Of a stretch of DNA of 64,000 nucleotides, positions 1 through 11,159 are shown piece after piece. The notes beneath the pieces were generated by a model that saw only the letters and a program-made list of their open reading frames with translations, was not told the origin of the DNA and did no database searches. The number at the start of each line of letters is the position of its first letter. The stretch's first letter is position 1. This DNA is from Verpa conica (Eukaryota; Ascomycota; Pezizomycetes; Pezizales; Morchellaceae): the NCBI GenBank assembly GCA_033030425.1, contig JAUFSD010000023.1, forward strand, positions 806,001 to 870,000. The letters run 5' to 3'. The translations under genes were made by a program, and so were the position numbers.

Positions 1-115
1 CATACACCTGTATTGCTTCTGTTGTTACTGAAGACTTCAATATATAACACACCAAGCCAAAACGTTACATTTTGAATAAATCTAGCACAAAGAATAGCTA
101 CGTAACTACTTTCTA

Positions 116-3100
116 CTATGTAACCATGCCCTCCAGTCGTTCATACTCTTTCACAGCTTCCATGTCTACTTTTACACAGTCTGCATCAAATGACATTATT
201 GCCACATCAACAAGTCGCTTTGCTCTACTTAATGCTGTATAGGCTTGTCCAGCAGAAAACATCGTTGAATCCAAAGCAATACATATACGGTTCAGAGACA
301 GACTCTGAGTTTTATGTACTGTCAATGCAAAAGCATTTTGAAGTGGAAGTTGGGTTCGGCTATAGGATATTCCATTGCAAGAGAAACAACAGGTATCGGG
401 AGTAACTTCAACTAACTGTCGATATAGAATAGTCGTTAGTATTTACTCTATACTATAGATTGGGTTCCTAAACATACCCTAATTCCTTCCGAGGTAGGAA
501 ATGCAACCGTGGGTAGCTTTTTATTTCTTAACGCTACAATAACACCACAGGTACCATTGGATATACCATGGGCAATCATAGAGTTGTTGAGAAACATAAC
601 CGTTGCTCCTACCATACACGTTACTGTGGTGGGAAAATTCGTTCCAGCTTTGAAGGTTTTTAGACGTAGGTTATTTTGAATAACTATTCCCTCTTCTCTA
701 TCTATACAATAGCTGACAAATTTGTCCTCCTCTTCTATATTTAGCGTATCAAGTAGCAAATCGTTTATCAGCTGTGCGGTCTTTCGGTAGGATACAAGGG
801 ACGTTGTCAGATAATTCTCTTTTTGTGCATCAAAGTGTTCGAGCTTAGCCTCAATCAGTTGTTTTGAATAAGCTGACATATTTCCAAACCGTAGATCATT
901 CAGTAATGCAAAGAACTCCATATCACGGTTCTGTCTAATTGGCTGTCAAAGAAAGCACGGGTGAAAAAGTTTCCATAAACTTGAATAGAATACTTTGCGG
1001 CCAGAAACAGGTGGAAGTTGCATCAAATCTCCAAGACAAATGATATTAACGTTGCCAAATGGTTTAATATTGTCGTGTATCCGGGCGAATAGATTTGACA
1101 CAAAGTCAAACAGATCTGCATCAACCATTGATATCTCGTCAATCACCAGTACACCAATCTGCCGCAGCTCCTCCATTCGTTGAGTATTTAGAAGAATATT
1201 GGATTTGTAGCACTGATAGCTTCCAGTACTAATATTCAGAGCAGAATGAATTGTTTGACCTTGAATGTTATTTGCAGCTATTCCTGTTGGCTCCAATAAC
1301 AAATACCCTATTCTACGGCTCTTTAACCAGCTTTCTAGACTTTTTAACAGGTATGACTTTCCCGTTCCAGCTGCACCAGTAACAAAAAACTTGAGACCAC
1401 CTTGTTTTGTTGAATACAATGCTTGCGTAATTGTATTGTATATAGTGTATTGATCTTCTGTAAGATCAAATACTGCTGACTCATTGGGTTGTATAGTAGG
1501 TGTTCGGCGTAAGAGGAGTAATTGTGACTCAACAATATGTCTATTCGATTCTGTTGTTGAGGCGCATATACTCTGAACAAGTTCAAGGTATATATTTGAT
1601 ATATGCAGCTTGGACTCCGTCGAATTACGCTGGAAAAGGCACAGAAGTGACTTGTACAGATCTGGATAGTCGTATAATAACCGTTCCTTGTAAGTTTTAA
1701 ACTGTCCATATCCCAATATATCGTCGTCAGAACGCCAACTTCGTTGTTCTAAAAGCTTTATAAAAAAAAAGCTTTCTCCATCACACAAACGCCGATAGCA
1801 GGTACGTATTAAAATAGGCTGCATAGGTTTTTCCCAGTTAGTTAATTAGTTATTAGTTTCTAACTCAATACTAAGTATAATTTCAAGGAAAGCAAACTTA
1901 CTTTTTTTCGTGCGTATATATAATTATTTAAACCATCTCTCCAGTACATACTATTTCCAAATCTCCGTTGTCTTTCAACTTTAAATAATGAATGATATTT
2001 AAAGTAAGTTACGCTCTCAAACTCAACACATCTAGGCCGGTTGAAATACTTGTCAAATGCATCAGCAAAGTACGGATCTCCCGATTCATTCATATTCTCC
2101 TCGATCAACCATAACGGCTTGACAGTCAAAAGCCTTTCAGAGGGTATTGATGTTGGGATATAAATACAACCGCTTGTCATCTGGAATATTGGTAGACTAA
2201 GAAGCAGTACCATGTTTTCCATTGACCCGATTCGACGTGCAAGAAGATGATTTTGAGTATTATCCTCACTTGATATATTGACAACAGACTTTGGCTCACT
2301 TTTTGTAACATACTTTGTAATGTATTTGGCTAGCCCTCCGCTTGTACAATACTGAACGTTACAGTGTGCTTTCCACAAAAGAAGGAGGCGAGCTGAATAA
2401 GGAACAACATATCGGTCTTCCTCTTTCAAACGCTTGTATGTGTACCGCAACTCGCCAGGCTGTTGATAAGTTGTAGTTGACAGGTTTGCTGGAAATCCTT
2501 TCCGACATTGTCTACCCTCTACAGTATCGTTTGGATCCCTCCCACACAGTTGAAGATTACAACGATGTATTTGGTGTTCAATAACAAGTTCATAGAGTTT
2601 GGGCTCCCTACTCCTACTAGGAATATCGGCATGGATATAATCCTTTGCAATAAGTTCTGAATGACTCTGTTCAGTCCACATCAACGAATGTGTATGTATA
2701 GCCCCTCGCAACTGAAACTCATGCCTTTCCACCATTTCATTCAGCTTTCCAAAATCCGATAATTCTGAAACTCTAAAGAAAGCCGACTTTATCCAGTGCC
2801 ACTGCTCATAATAGTACTGAACAGCATCCCAAGGACGATTTGATGGTAGAGTGTCCTGGTTCCCTGTTGTACCTAATATCCTCCTGTACTCGTACCATCG
2901 TTCAGAAAAGGTTGTTGTTATAAAAAGAGTTGGGAGCCCAAACGTTTGCAACATGCACCGTGTCTTGCTCTCCGCTATAAGGAAGAAGGTATCACCCGTT
3001 CGTATGAATTTTGGTATTGTTGTTGTAATATTTTCATTTATAATTGACCAGGAACCATAGTTGCTTTTTTGAATCAGCTCCGTTGCAGTGTAGCCACCGT

Positions 3101-4512
3101 CAGTTGCTTTATGTGCATTGGTTTTAACAAGTCTGAGATGGTTTTGGAAAATTCTTCGAGCTTCAATCTCCATGTACACCCATGGTGGCCAGTAATGATC
3201 TTCGCGGAAGTAAGGGATAAGTGAGTTAAGTTTAATTTTTGCGTCGGCAAGCTAGGTATTCTGGTATCGTATATACAACTCCCTTGAAGCCTTTTCCCAC
3301 TGACCTTTACCCCATGGATATAGAACAGGAAATAATAAAGTTTCCAGTGCAGGGTCGGACCTTGCTATACCTACTTTTTGACTTGATTTTCCATTACCAG
3401 TCACTATATGCCCGACTGGTAAACGGAAAGCTCGATAGTCTTCATTATTAGTCTTCTTTGCATAATCTCCTGGATTCAAGACTATTTCGAGGTGGTTAAA
3501 TGGTGGATACTCGGTTTCTGCCGTTGCGTTACTATGGACTGATAGTTCTATTGTAGCAAGTGGCAAAGGATTCAGTTGAAGCTCTTGTCGTACATCAAAT
3601 CTTCGAAACAACTCATTATGCTGCAATAGCCAAGACCGACATTCCTCTAATGCAGAGATATTGTGCCCTTGATCACAACGATTTGTTGAACTTTCCATAA
3701 ATGTACCAATACAGCCACTGTATAGTGCTATTGCTCGTGCGTTTTTTGACACATTCATTTTGCCTGATAGAAAGCTAACATTCAGTACCATAGTAGATTG
3801 CGAGAACACTTCTACATACCGGTTAAGGTTCGATAAGTTGAGTATGGATTATTGTTTAGGCTATAGCTTGTTGTTCGACCAAGATTGGTTTGTAACGTAA
3901 CCGGTGACAAGAATACCCGAGAGCGATAAGCAAGATTCAATAGTACAGCTGGCCATGGACCAGCTGTTGGTGGTAGGCGTGGAGCTTTTTTGCATTGTGA
4001 GCAAACTGCAATTTCGTAGGTACCGTTTTTACTGATGCGATTCTTTACCACCGAATTAAAATATACTGTAATAGGAACAGGTTCATCTCTATCCCATTTG
4101 GTCCACTTAACATGTCTAGGAAGAAGCAATATGCTGCAGAATGAACATGGTACATCAGGAAAATATTTGTCGTACACACTCTTGAACTTATCCATCAACT
4201 TTCGGAACTTTGAATCGATATAAAATATAGGCAACTGTATTGTTGTTCCAATTGACACTTGTATATCTTGTAATGGAACTAATCTTATTAGTATAATTAT
4301 CTATATAGTAACCGATATAATTTACTTGGTAGGTTACGATTGCTTTGATTTGTTGTTGCAATAATAGAGTAAGTCGAAAATAGTCCACCTCCGGTAACAA
4401 TTTCATTTTGTGTAGGTAAACTAATCAGTTTCTTTGTTTGTATTCGACGTTCACTACAATCTGGTTGAAGAGTAGGTACATATGTGCGAAATCGAAATAC
4501 TTGTTGAGGCAT
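116..4512 (-). pseudogene. Helitron Rep/helicase (RepHel), spliced, two in-frame stops
   Basis: The product would nick DNA and replicate a rolling-circle transposon. Seen in order: an N-terminal Cys-rich region near 4.1-4.2 kb (CSFC, later CSQCKK); the Helitron Rep domain with the His motif HTHSLMW near 2.69 kb and the two-tyrosine motif KYITKYVTK near 2.32 kb; then a PIF1-type helicase with Walker A GAAGTGKS near 1.36 kb, Walker B VIDEIS near 1.13 kb and the C-terminal motif QAYTALSRA near 0.24 kb. Three frame changes are resolved by good introns: 3764-3819 (GTATGT), 1819-1901 (GTAAGT) and 416-477 (GTATGT with a TACTAAC branch site). A fourth near 4270-4320 is likely. Two breaks are not explained by splicing: a TAG at about 3252 and a TGA at about 946, each inside a frame that stays conserved on both sides. 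The copy is therefore probably inactive. The start at 4512 is uncertain. Confidence 0.88.
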
Positions 4513-4627
4513 TCTATTTATCGACCCTTAATTGACAGTTAGCTTTCTAGTCAAACCTTGGTTTAAATTGTATAACAATATTAATTCATATATTTAACTA
4601 ACGCAGATGCCCAAACTAAGCACAAAG

Positions 4628-5936
4628 CTAAATTGGTAGTTTTCTTTTTCTATTTTTATTCTTTTTTTCCTTTTCCTTTTCCCTCTCACCCCTTTTCTCC
4701 TCTTCAGTACCAATACTATCACGATTGAAGCTCTTTTCTAATCTTGTAGCTCCAGTACTTGATTGCAATTCATCAAGCGATACTATCGATTCTGTATCGG
4801 TTCCTATATTAGGCTGAATAGGTAGAGCTGCCTTTCGCTGATGTTTTTGTGTACCTATTACCTATGTAAGTATTTGATATAATTATTTAGAGATTTTATT
4901 ATGTTCACTATACTTACCACTAATAGAACTAATATCAGGCTTTGTAACCTGATTTGCGCTTATCACAGAACTATCAGAATCATCCTCCGAATACCGAATT
5001 GAAGTAGACGGTACACCGGTTTGATCAGACTTTTTCAATGCTATCAGATTAAAACTTTTCGGTAGTATTTTGGCTTTTGACTGTATTGGTGAAACTTGCT
5101 TTGACGGGCTAGAACTTGCCGATAGTGTTCCAAGTAATACTTTTCGCTTAGACTTTGGTGATTGAAAAATCGACGCTTTATCTTCTTTGGGCACTAAGTC
5201 ACGAGAAAATGAAATACCAAGTAGAAATCCATAGGCTATTGGTACGACTATTAGAAGATGTTTTTAATATTAATACTGAAGCTAACATACCTCGATCTAG
5301 ATCCAATTCTCAAATGTATCGAAATGATACATCAAGTGTCTTTCCGTGTTGCAAATATATTGATACCTTGGAAAACAGCGGGCTTTTCGTTTCAAGAAGA
5401 AAGGTTAAAGAGCACTTAATCACAAAATTAATAACGGAAATCATCCTTCAATAGCAGTAATCTGCATACTTACGCATATATCCTCTTTCAACTCACTACT
5501 ATATTGATACATCTGCCCTTCAAAATACTTGAGTCCGTCACTCTCCATCTCTTTTAAATCAGATATCATAGTAACTGTAGATGATATATAGATATCATTT
5601 GGTATTGAATGTGACTGTGGAGAACAAATGTAGAGCTCTACATTCCGGATAAGAGTGAACTATAGTGGATATATTTTAATTCTGTTTGTCATATTTAGCG
5701 TAATCGTTATCGTGATTTTGACCTACTTTCGGGCACTGTCCATTTGTGAACACAGCTGTTCCATTGAATAGATACATACGCTCCGGGTAAATAGTATTAT
5801 CAGGACTTTGATAGTATTTTACTTCAATCTCGCGGGATACATTATCTATATCCTCATAATGTACTGAAGCGGTTTTGTATCCACCCACACCCGTAATTGA
5901 TAATACTCGACCAACAAATGTAAAGTGAATAAGCAT
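4628..5936 (-). CDS. spliced companion gene of the Helitron, possible OB-fold protein
   Basis: I do not recognise this as a named family. Exon 1 is 5727-5936, followed by an intron at 5660-5726 (GTAGGT...ATAG). Exon 2 is 5474-5659 and ends at a GTAAGT donor. A later exon ends at 4918, followed by an intron at 4855-4917 (GTAAGT...AATAG) and a last exon at 4628-4854. The stretch 5200-5473 contains open coding-like sequence whose splicing I could not settle. The first two exons encode about 130 residues of alternating beta-strand character (FVGRVLSITGVGGYKTASV, then FTLIRNVELYICSPQS), which resembles a small OB-type nucleic-acid-binding barrel. The C-terminal part is Ser/Lys-rich and ends in a strongly basic run, KRKLPI being the last residues. 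It lies head-to-tail just upstream of the Helitron gene. A role as single-strand DNA-binding partner is an inference. Confidence 0.5.
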
Positions 5937-5958
5937 AACTGAACTAACTGATTAATGC

Positions 5959-6453
5959 TTACCTGTTAAGTAATTGATAGTGAAGAAAAGGGTGTCTGTT
6001 AGGAAAATAGGTGTCTAATCGAGTATGGGTTTGAATACATAGGATCTCGAATGATATTTCGGATAGGTGCATGCCTTCCACCATTAGTATAGGTAATGTA
6101 AAGGCTTGTCCCACGCCCGATGCCATTTTTCCGTCGAATCCCATTATTCGGGCGGGGACGTCTCTTTCCACCTTTGGGACATTATATAAAGAAACAAAAC
6201 GCGAACTCAAAACCGGCCCTGTAGCTCCGGTATCCAACAATACTTTACAGCGTTTTATACAATTAGCGAAACAAAAATCAAAGGTGGCAATAGGACGTGT
6301 TCCGTGTACTGGCTCCGTCGCTTGTTTTTTCTTCGGGGCGGATTTCTCCTCCTCCGGTCTTTTTCTTTTAGAACTGTTTTTGAATTTTTCTCCCAGTGAC
6401 AGTGTTGCAATTTGGGGCAAATCTAGACCTGGGGAGTCTAGACGCCCTTCCAA
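5959..6453 (-). pseudogene. pol: retrotransposon aspartic protease (start of pol), truncated
   Basis: Retropepsin would cleave the Gag-Pol precursor. The active-site motif LLDTGATG lies near 6.22-6.24 kb, followed by the flap-like region with GFDGKMASG. The family normally continues with a second hydrophobic-glycine motif (like ILG) and then reverse transcriptase. Here the frame runs into unrelated sequence after the residues near 6.0 kb and stops at 5959. The pol frame overlaps the gag end and lies in the -1 frame relative to the real gag C-terminus, as is usual in such elements. The reported first residue is only the first ATG or near-ATG of this frame. Confidence 0.8.
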
Positions 6454-8446
6454 AAATCCTCCTCAGATGAGCCCGCGTTATCGAACACCATCTGGGTATC
6501 TCCTTCGTTGTCCATCCTAGCAGCGGCTGCGGCGGCCTTTGCTTTGGCCCGATGACGTTGCTTGCGAGGTCTGGGAGGCTCTTCTGGGGATTCCTCCTCC
6601 TCCTCAGACGCTTGGTAAAGGTGAAGGCTGAGACAGCGGCACTGGTGTTAATATCTGAAGCGCAATAGCCCCAGACATGCCCCTTCTTGCCACATCGTCG
6701 GCAGGTATCTTCTTTTTCGCGTCTAGCCATGACATCCCGTGGGACACCTTTGGTTGCTTCCGCAAAATTGAAGTGCTTTCGAGGGTAAGTTTTCTTTGCT
6801 GGAGGGGCAGATTTATCATCCTTTTTCTCCGTGCTTGCCAGTTTTTCCTTCTTTTCTTCTCCCTTTGCCTGCTTCGCCTTGAACCTAGAATGGCGTTGCG
6901 CCGATTGTTCGCCTTGGGCACCTGGGACTCGAGAGAGCAAACGCTCCATCTCCAGAGTTTCTTCATGTCTTTTGCCCGCGGCTTCTAGGTTGGTGACAAA
7001 GTCGTCATCGTCTTCGGTGACGGGGAACATGGAGAATCTATCTCTGATTGCCGCTGGGAGGCCCGTGAGAAAGGCTATTCTCAAACTAGGGCCAGACATG
7101 CGGGCTTTCATGTTCAAGAGTTGCATATGCATGATGTAATCAGAGATGCTGCTTTTATATTCCCACTTCCCCATTTTCTGCGCCGCATCCATCATCTCGT
7201 TGGACCCTAGGAATTTCTTGATGACTTCCTGGCGGAAACGTTCCCACGTCAGGTAATCTGGCCCGTCTTCCCCGGTGGCTTTGTAGGTCATATAACCCAC
7301 GAACCATTCTTTAGGAACTCCCTTCATATAACTTCCTGCGAATATAATTTTATTCTTATCGGCAGGAAAGTTTTTTGCTCTCTGGATGAAGTAGTTCTCA
7401 CAGTCGAGCAGCCAATGTTGGATGTTCTGATCCTTTTTATTCTCGAAGTCCTCAGGTTTGCGGGCTTCGGAATTATGGGCTTCCGACTGGCTTACTGTGG
7501 AGAAAGGGGTTCCTTCCTGGAGGGGACGTCTAAACTTAAGATTCTTCCTAGGTGGAGGAGATGGGCTTCTGTCCTTGTCGCTGCTGGAATCGCTACTACC
7601 TGGATGGCCGGCTCCTACCATCCTAGGTCCTCGTGGGGGCAGCATGTTGCCGCCTCCGCCCACGTCTGGTCTGGGGGGAATTGGTGGAGGTGCTTGTCGC
7701 CGTGCCTCTTGGTTATTGAGGACTTCTTCCTGTCCTGCCGCCAATACCCCTTCAACAAAGTTTTCGACCTCGGGCATGTTGCTCCTGGGTGTTTTCTGCC
7801 TAATGCCGCTAGGTTCCCCACGCCTGGATTGGGAGTATTGAGACAACCGGCTCCTTAGCTCCTCTATCTCCTGGCGGTGGGCCTTCCTTAGTTCTTCGGC
7901 CTCCACCCTTTGGCGGTTGAGTTCCGCTATTACTTCCTGGGTGACTGCCTTCTGGCGGTTGACTTCCGCTTCGGCGTTAAGTAGCTGCTGTTGCACCTGG
8001 GCAGCATTTTGCTCCATGGCCTGTTTTTCCAGCTCTCTGGCATTATGTGCCACCAAGAAGACTTCCTCCAAGCTGCTCTGTCTCTGCTGAGCCTGTTGGA
8101 GATCTCTTTGGGTGAGTTTCTCCCCTTGGTTGAGTCTGCTGTGGGTGCGTATCAGCTGATCCCACAGTGTTCGCTGGTTTTCGCTCATGAAGTTTAGGTC
8201 TTCTTCATGAGTGGTAAGGAACTGGTTTAAGATTTCCAGGAACTGTGTTTGTTGGGTGGATGGTCGCTGGGTTCTGCGCCTTCCACTTCCATCGGACACT
8301 GAGGGTCCTCCTGGGGCTGACAGCTGGTCGATTTCTCCCATTACGCTGTCCTTGTCTTCCTCCCGCAATTCTTCAACTCGGGTCTGGGTTTTTGCCCAGT
8401 CACCAAGTACACCGAATGCGGTGCCCCCAATTCTTCGTTGAGCCAT
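6438..8446 (-). pseudogene. gag: retrotransposon Gag, with a one-base frame break
   Basis: This is a capsid/nucleocapsid precursor. Starting at ATG 8446 (MAQRRIGG), it has a long Gln/Glu-rich coiled coil (about residues 70-200), a Pro-rich linker near residue 250, a retrotransposon Gag domain (about residues 340-470, with the conserved Trp/Phe pattern and FLTGLPAAIRDRF), a Lys-rich stretch and a CCHC zinc knuckle (CRRCGKKGHVWGYC) near residue 580. After the knuckle, near 6600-6625, the frame that still looks coding is the -1 frame: an acidic EEEEESPEEPP run, a basic KQRHRAKAK-alanine run and an end at the TAG of 6438-6440. This means one base has been lost or gained inside a GAGGAG repeat. 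Unbroken, the protein would be about 670 residues. Confidence 0.85.
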
Positions 8447-8527
8447 TTGTTAATATAGCGAGTAGGTTTGTAGTTTGATGAAAGTGTGATTTCCGATACT
8501 CCAAGTGAACTTGCGAGTATCAATATA

Positions 8528-9004
8528 GTGTAAAACTGGCCTATACAATTGTCCAGGCTACGTCTCGTCAAGCTTGGAGCTCAGTTCGAAGGTATAAGAT
8601 ACCAACTACCAAGGTCTCCTCAGTTAACGGTAGTAGTTGTTCCTTTGAATCGCACAAGAGAGTTACGAACTACGATATCGTCAAGACTCACTAGAGTTAG
8701 TTAGGTAGAGCGGAAAGTTGTTCAGTTGAAGTTTCGAAAGTCACAAGCAGGATGTTTGTAATAGAGTGTAAAACTGGCCTATACAATTGTTCAAGCTACG
8801 TCCCGTCAAGCTTAGAGTTCAGTCTGAAAGTATAAGATACCAACTACCAAGGTCTCCTCAGTCAACGGTAGTAGTTGTTCCTTTAAATCGCACAAGAGAG
8901 TTACAAACTACGATATCGACAAGGCTCACTAGAGCTGATTAGATATAGCGGAAACTTGTTCAGTTGAAGCTTCGAAAGTCACAAGCAAAAGGTTTGTAAT
9001 AGAG
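8528..9004 (-). repeat. two 238-bp tandem repeats in the LTR element leader
   Basis: Unit 1 runs from 8528 to 8765 and unit 2 from 8766 to about 9004. The units differ by scattered substitutions and each begins with GTGTAAAACTGGCC. They lie between the TATA-like box of the element and the gag ATG, so they belong to the transcribed leader (R/U5 or untranslated region). No primer-binding site was recognised. Confidence 0.85.
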
Positions 9005-9096
9005 TTATAAAGTAAAAGCAGTTCGATAGATTCAAATATATTGATAAGACTCGTTCTTTCCGTTGATGTTTTGGTAAAGAGACAAATCTGCCGACT

Positions 9097-9106
9097 ATTT
9101 TATATA
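9097..9106 (-). promoter_or_regulatory. TATA-like box of the LTR element
   Basis: On the minus strand the sequence reads GCGGTATATAAAATAG, a good TATA box with a GC-rich upstream edge, about 650 bp before the gag ATG and just upstream of the tandem leader repeats. Its position suits the U3/R border of a 5' LTR. The call rests on motif and context only. Confidence 0.5.
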
Positions 9107-9599
9107 CCGCGGTTTGGGCTCATGGATTTATTCTAAATCCTGATACAAACGCCTGGGAACCCCGAAGACCCTGAAAACCTGCCAAGCAATCACGCCATAC
9201 AATACAAATCTTACAACACAGTAACAATCACCAATACAAATACATTCCCCCCATACTTATACAAATCCCGACCAGTCCAAGCACTTTGTCCTGGCCCTAT
9301 CGTTTATTCTAGTCAAGCCCAAAGGTGTACTAGAGAAATGCAATCATGTAAAGCTGTTAGTGAACCAATCTGTACTCTGCGGACGGGCCGATAAGTGTAC
9401 TAACCACCGTATCTGTTCTGTCCTTGCATGTTCCCTCGTGGCAGAGAGTCACCAAAGCCCTTTGGTACTAATCAGCAAGCAGTACTGGGAAGCGGGGCCT
9501 TTCTTCATACCGTTAGTTTGTCAAGAAACATGTCTCAACTGGCGGAGGGCACAACTCCGTCAGTTCTTATCCGATTTCCTCGATTCTCTCACCAGTCAG

Positions 9600-9930
9600 C
9601 TCCAAATCATGTCCTCTCATATATCCTCCGGATCTGGTTCGGACGGACGAATTTCCCTGACGCTCCAGGGGTTATTTTTGAGGTCCAAAGCTTGTGTTTT
9701 TACTATGCGTTTACAGCAACTCTGAGGGGCCCCCCCAGCACCCGGTGGGTGGCACAGTGGGGCGCCCTGCAGGAGATAGCCGCCAGCAATAATACTCACA
9801 CGCGCTTCTCCCCAAACCCCTATCACGTTTCTCAAGAAACGAACAAGGGATTTAGTTACCTAGATAGTCAAACAAGTGGTCTTGATGGTTCCCAGAAATA
9901 CTCCTCTTATCAGGTGCCTACAACAGGTTC
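9600..9930 (+). repeat. dispersed repeat, copy 1
   Basis: The right part (about 9743-9928) matches 11160-11345 in the same orientation, including GGTGGGTGGCA at the start and TCTTATCAGGTGCCTACAACA at the end. The left part (about 9638-9760) matches the reverse complement of about 24285-24395. It therefore marks the end of a mobile or amplified element. No coding sequence is recognisable; short ORFs here follow the repeat. Confidence 0.65.
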
Positions 9931-9940
9931 GTACCTTGAC

Positions 9941-10670
9941 AGGTAGGTTGTTTGCTTGGTGGCCCGGAGGCTGCTGGAGGCTTGCTGGAGGTCCTGGGGG
10001 GGTCCTAGGGGGTCTGCTGCCTGCTGCTGCGCTGGGTGTCAGCTCGAGGTCCAGTCGACGCGTCGGACAAAGGGTGTCCGTACCTGGATGGGTAGATTGT
10101 TCTCTTGGTGGCCCGGAGACTGCTGAAGGCTGCTGGAGCCTTGCTGGAGGTCCTGGAGGGGGGTCCTAGGGGGTCTTGCTGCTGCTGTCGCGCTGGGGGT
10201 CCTCTGGAGGTCCTCTGATGGTCGCGTCGACCTGTCGGACAGAGGGGGTTTGTACCGTGACGGGTAGGTTGTTTGCTTGGTGGCTCGGAGGCTGCTGGAG
10301 GCTTGCTGGAGGTCCTGGGGGGGATCCTAGGGGTCTGCTGCCTGCTGCTGCGCTGGATGTCAGCTCGAGGTCCAGTCGGACGTCAGACGAAAGGGTGTTA
10401 AATGCGCAGACGGGTAGATTGTTTGCTTGGTGGCCCAGAGACTGCTGAAGGCTGCTGGAGCCTTGCTGGAGGTCCTAGGGGAGTCTTGCTGCAGCTGTCA
10501 TGCTAGGGGTTCTCTGGGGGGTCACATTGACGCGTCGGACACGGAGTGTTTGTACCAGTACGTTGTTTGTTGGTGGCCCAGGGCCACCAGGGGCAGGCAG
10601 GCAGGCAGGCAGGCTTTGCTGGAGGAGGTTCTCGTGATTCTGAATAGGTTGTTAGCTCTATAATAGACTG
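9941..10670 (+). repeat. GC-rich minisatellite with higher-order AB structure
   Basis: Five units start at about 9942, 10091, 10262, 10413 and 10558, each opening with GGTAGRTTGTTYKCTTGGTGG or a variant and followed by a CTGCTGGAGG-rich body. Units 1 and 3 resemble each other (type A), as do units 2 and 4 (type B), so the larger period is about 321 bp (AB-AB-A'). The final unit passes into a GGCA microsatellite at about 10591-10613. The same unit family recurs near 24.9-25.0 and 25.5-25.7 kb. Confidence 0.8.
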
Positions 10671-11159
10671 CTTCTAGGTGGGGGGAGGTAGGAGGTACGG
10701 AGTTACTGCAGGTAGGGGGTTGCTGCAGGTACGCGAGACTGTGGGGATTTAGAGGATTTTGGCGAGGGTTGTTATGGGTGCAGGCCGGGTAACTGTTTAG
10801 GGACTTAGCAAATCTTAGCGAGGTGCAGGTGTTTTTTCGGAAGGAATAACTTCCAAAGCTCCGATAGTTACTATCAGTGCTTTAGAAGCCACCGTCAGGG
10901 CTTTTAAAGCTCCGTCAGACAGAGCTGCAGTAAAAAGTATTTTAGAGTTTTGGGTGCTCCAGGAGACTTTACCAGATACTTCAGGAGACTCCACCAAAGT
11001 CTCTGGAGCCTCCCGGGAGACGTCAGGAGACATTATGAGACTGGAGCTCCTAGAAGTTCTATCAGGACAGGGTGGATGCATCTGATGTACAATTTTCTAA
11101 GCCTGTATCCTGACACAATGCTTGTCCCTCCTGATACAAATTTTAGTTTGCTGATGTAG
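10671..11159. repeat. inner part of the composite repeat, ending in a MITE-like terminus
   Basis: This stretch contains GCAGGCCGGGTAAC (near 10.78 kb), also found near 25.79 kb, and a block of imperfect GGAGACT/CTCCAGG repeats. It ends at 11151-11158 with CTGATGTA, the right terminus of the MITE family described at 23-25.5 kb. The left end of such an element was not found. No gene is visible. Confidence 0.45.

Larger units (their letters stand above)
1..5990 (-). mobile_element. Helitron, 3' end outside the window
   Basis: This segment holds a Rep/helicase gene and, upstream on the same strand, a small spliced companion gene. Neither end could be fixed. The 3' terminus (a hairpin followed by CTRR) would lie left of base 1. 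The 5' terminus should lie near 5.95-6.01 kb, where protease coding of a neighbouring LTR element stops resembling its family. Rolling-circle Helitrons need only Rep and helicase activities, and both domains are visible here. The limits given are approximate and the inclusion of the companion gene is an inference from order and orientation. Confidence 0.7.
5959..9270 (-). mobile_element. Ty3/gypsy-type LTR retrotransposon, 5' part only
   Basis: Reading on the minus strand: a promoter-like region near 9.1 kb, a leader with two 238-bp tandem repeats, gag, and the start of pol with a retropepsin. The element stops inside the protease, and no reverse transcriptase, RNase H, integrase or 3' LTR is present in the window. 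The outer edge of the 5' LTR could not be defined because no second LTR exists for comparison. The truncation point adjoins the Helitron. Confidence 0.8.

Noticed and set aside
946..1010. 49-nt GTATTC...TTTGACAG intron that would remove the TGA in the Helitron helicase
   Set aside because: It would delete residues conserved in the helicase (KVFYSSLWKLFHPCFL), so a real stop is more likely.
5155..5454. Plus-strand ORF of 99 residues
   Set aside because: The minus strand carries splice sites and coding-like exons over the same bases; the plus ORF has no resemblance to a known family.
9876..10663. Series of Gly/Trp/Leu-rich ORFs
   Set aside because: They follow the minisatellite period and change with it; they are repeat translation, not genes.
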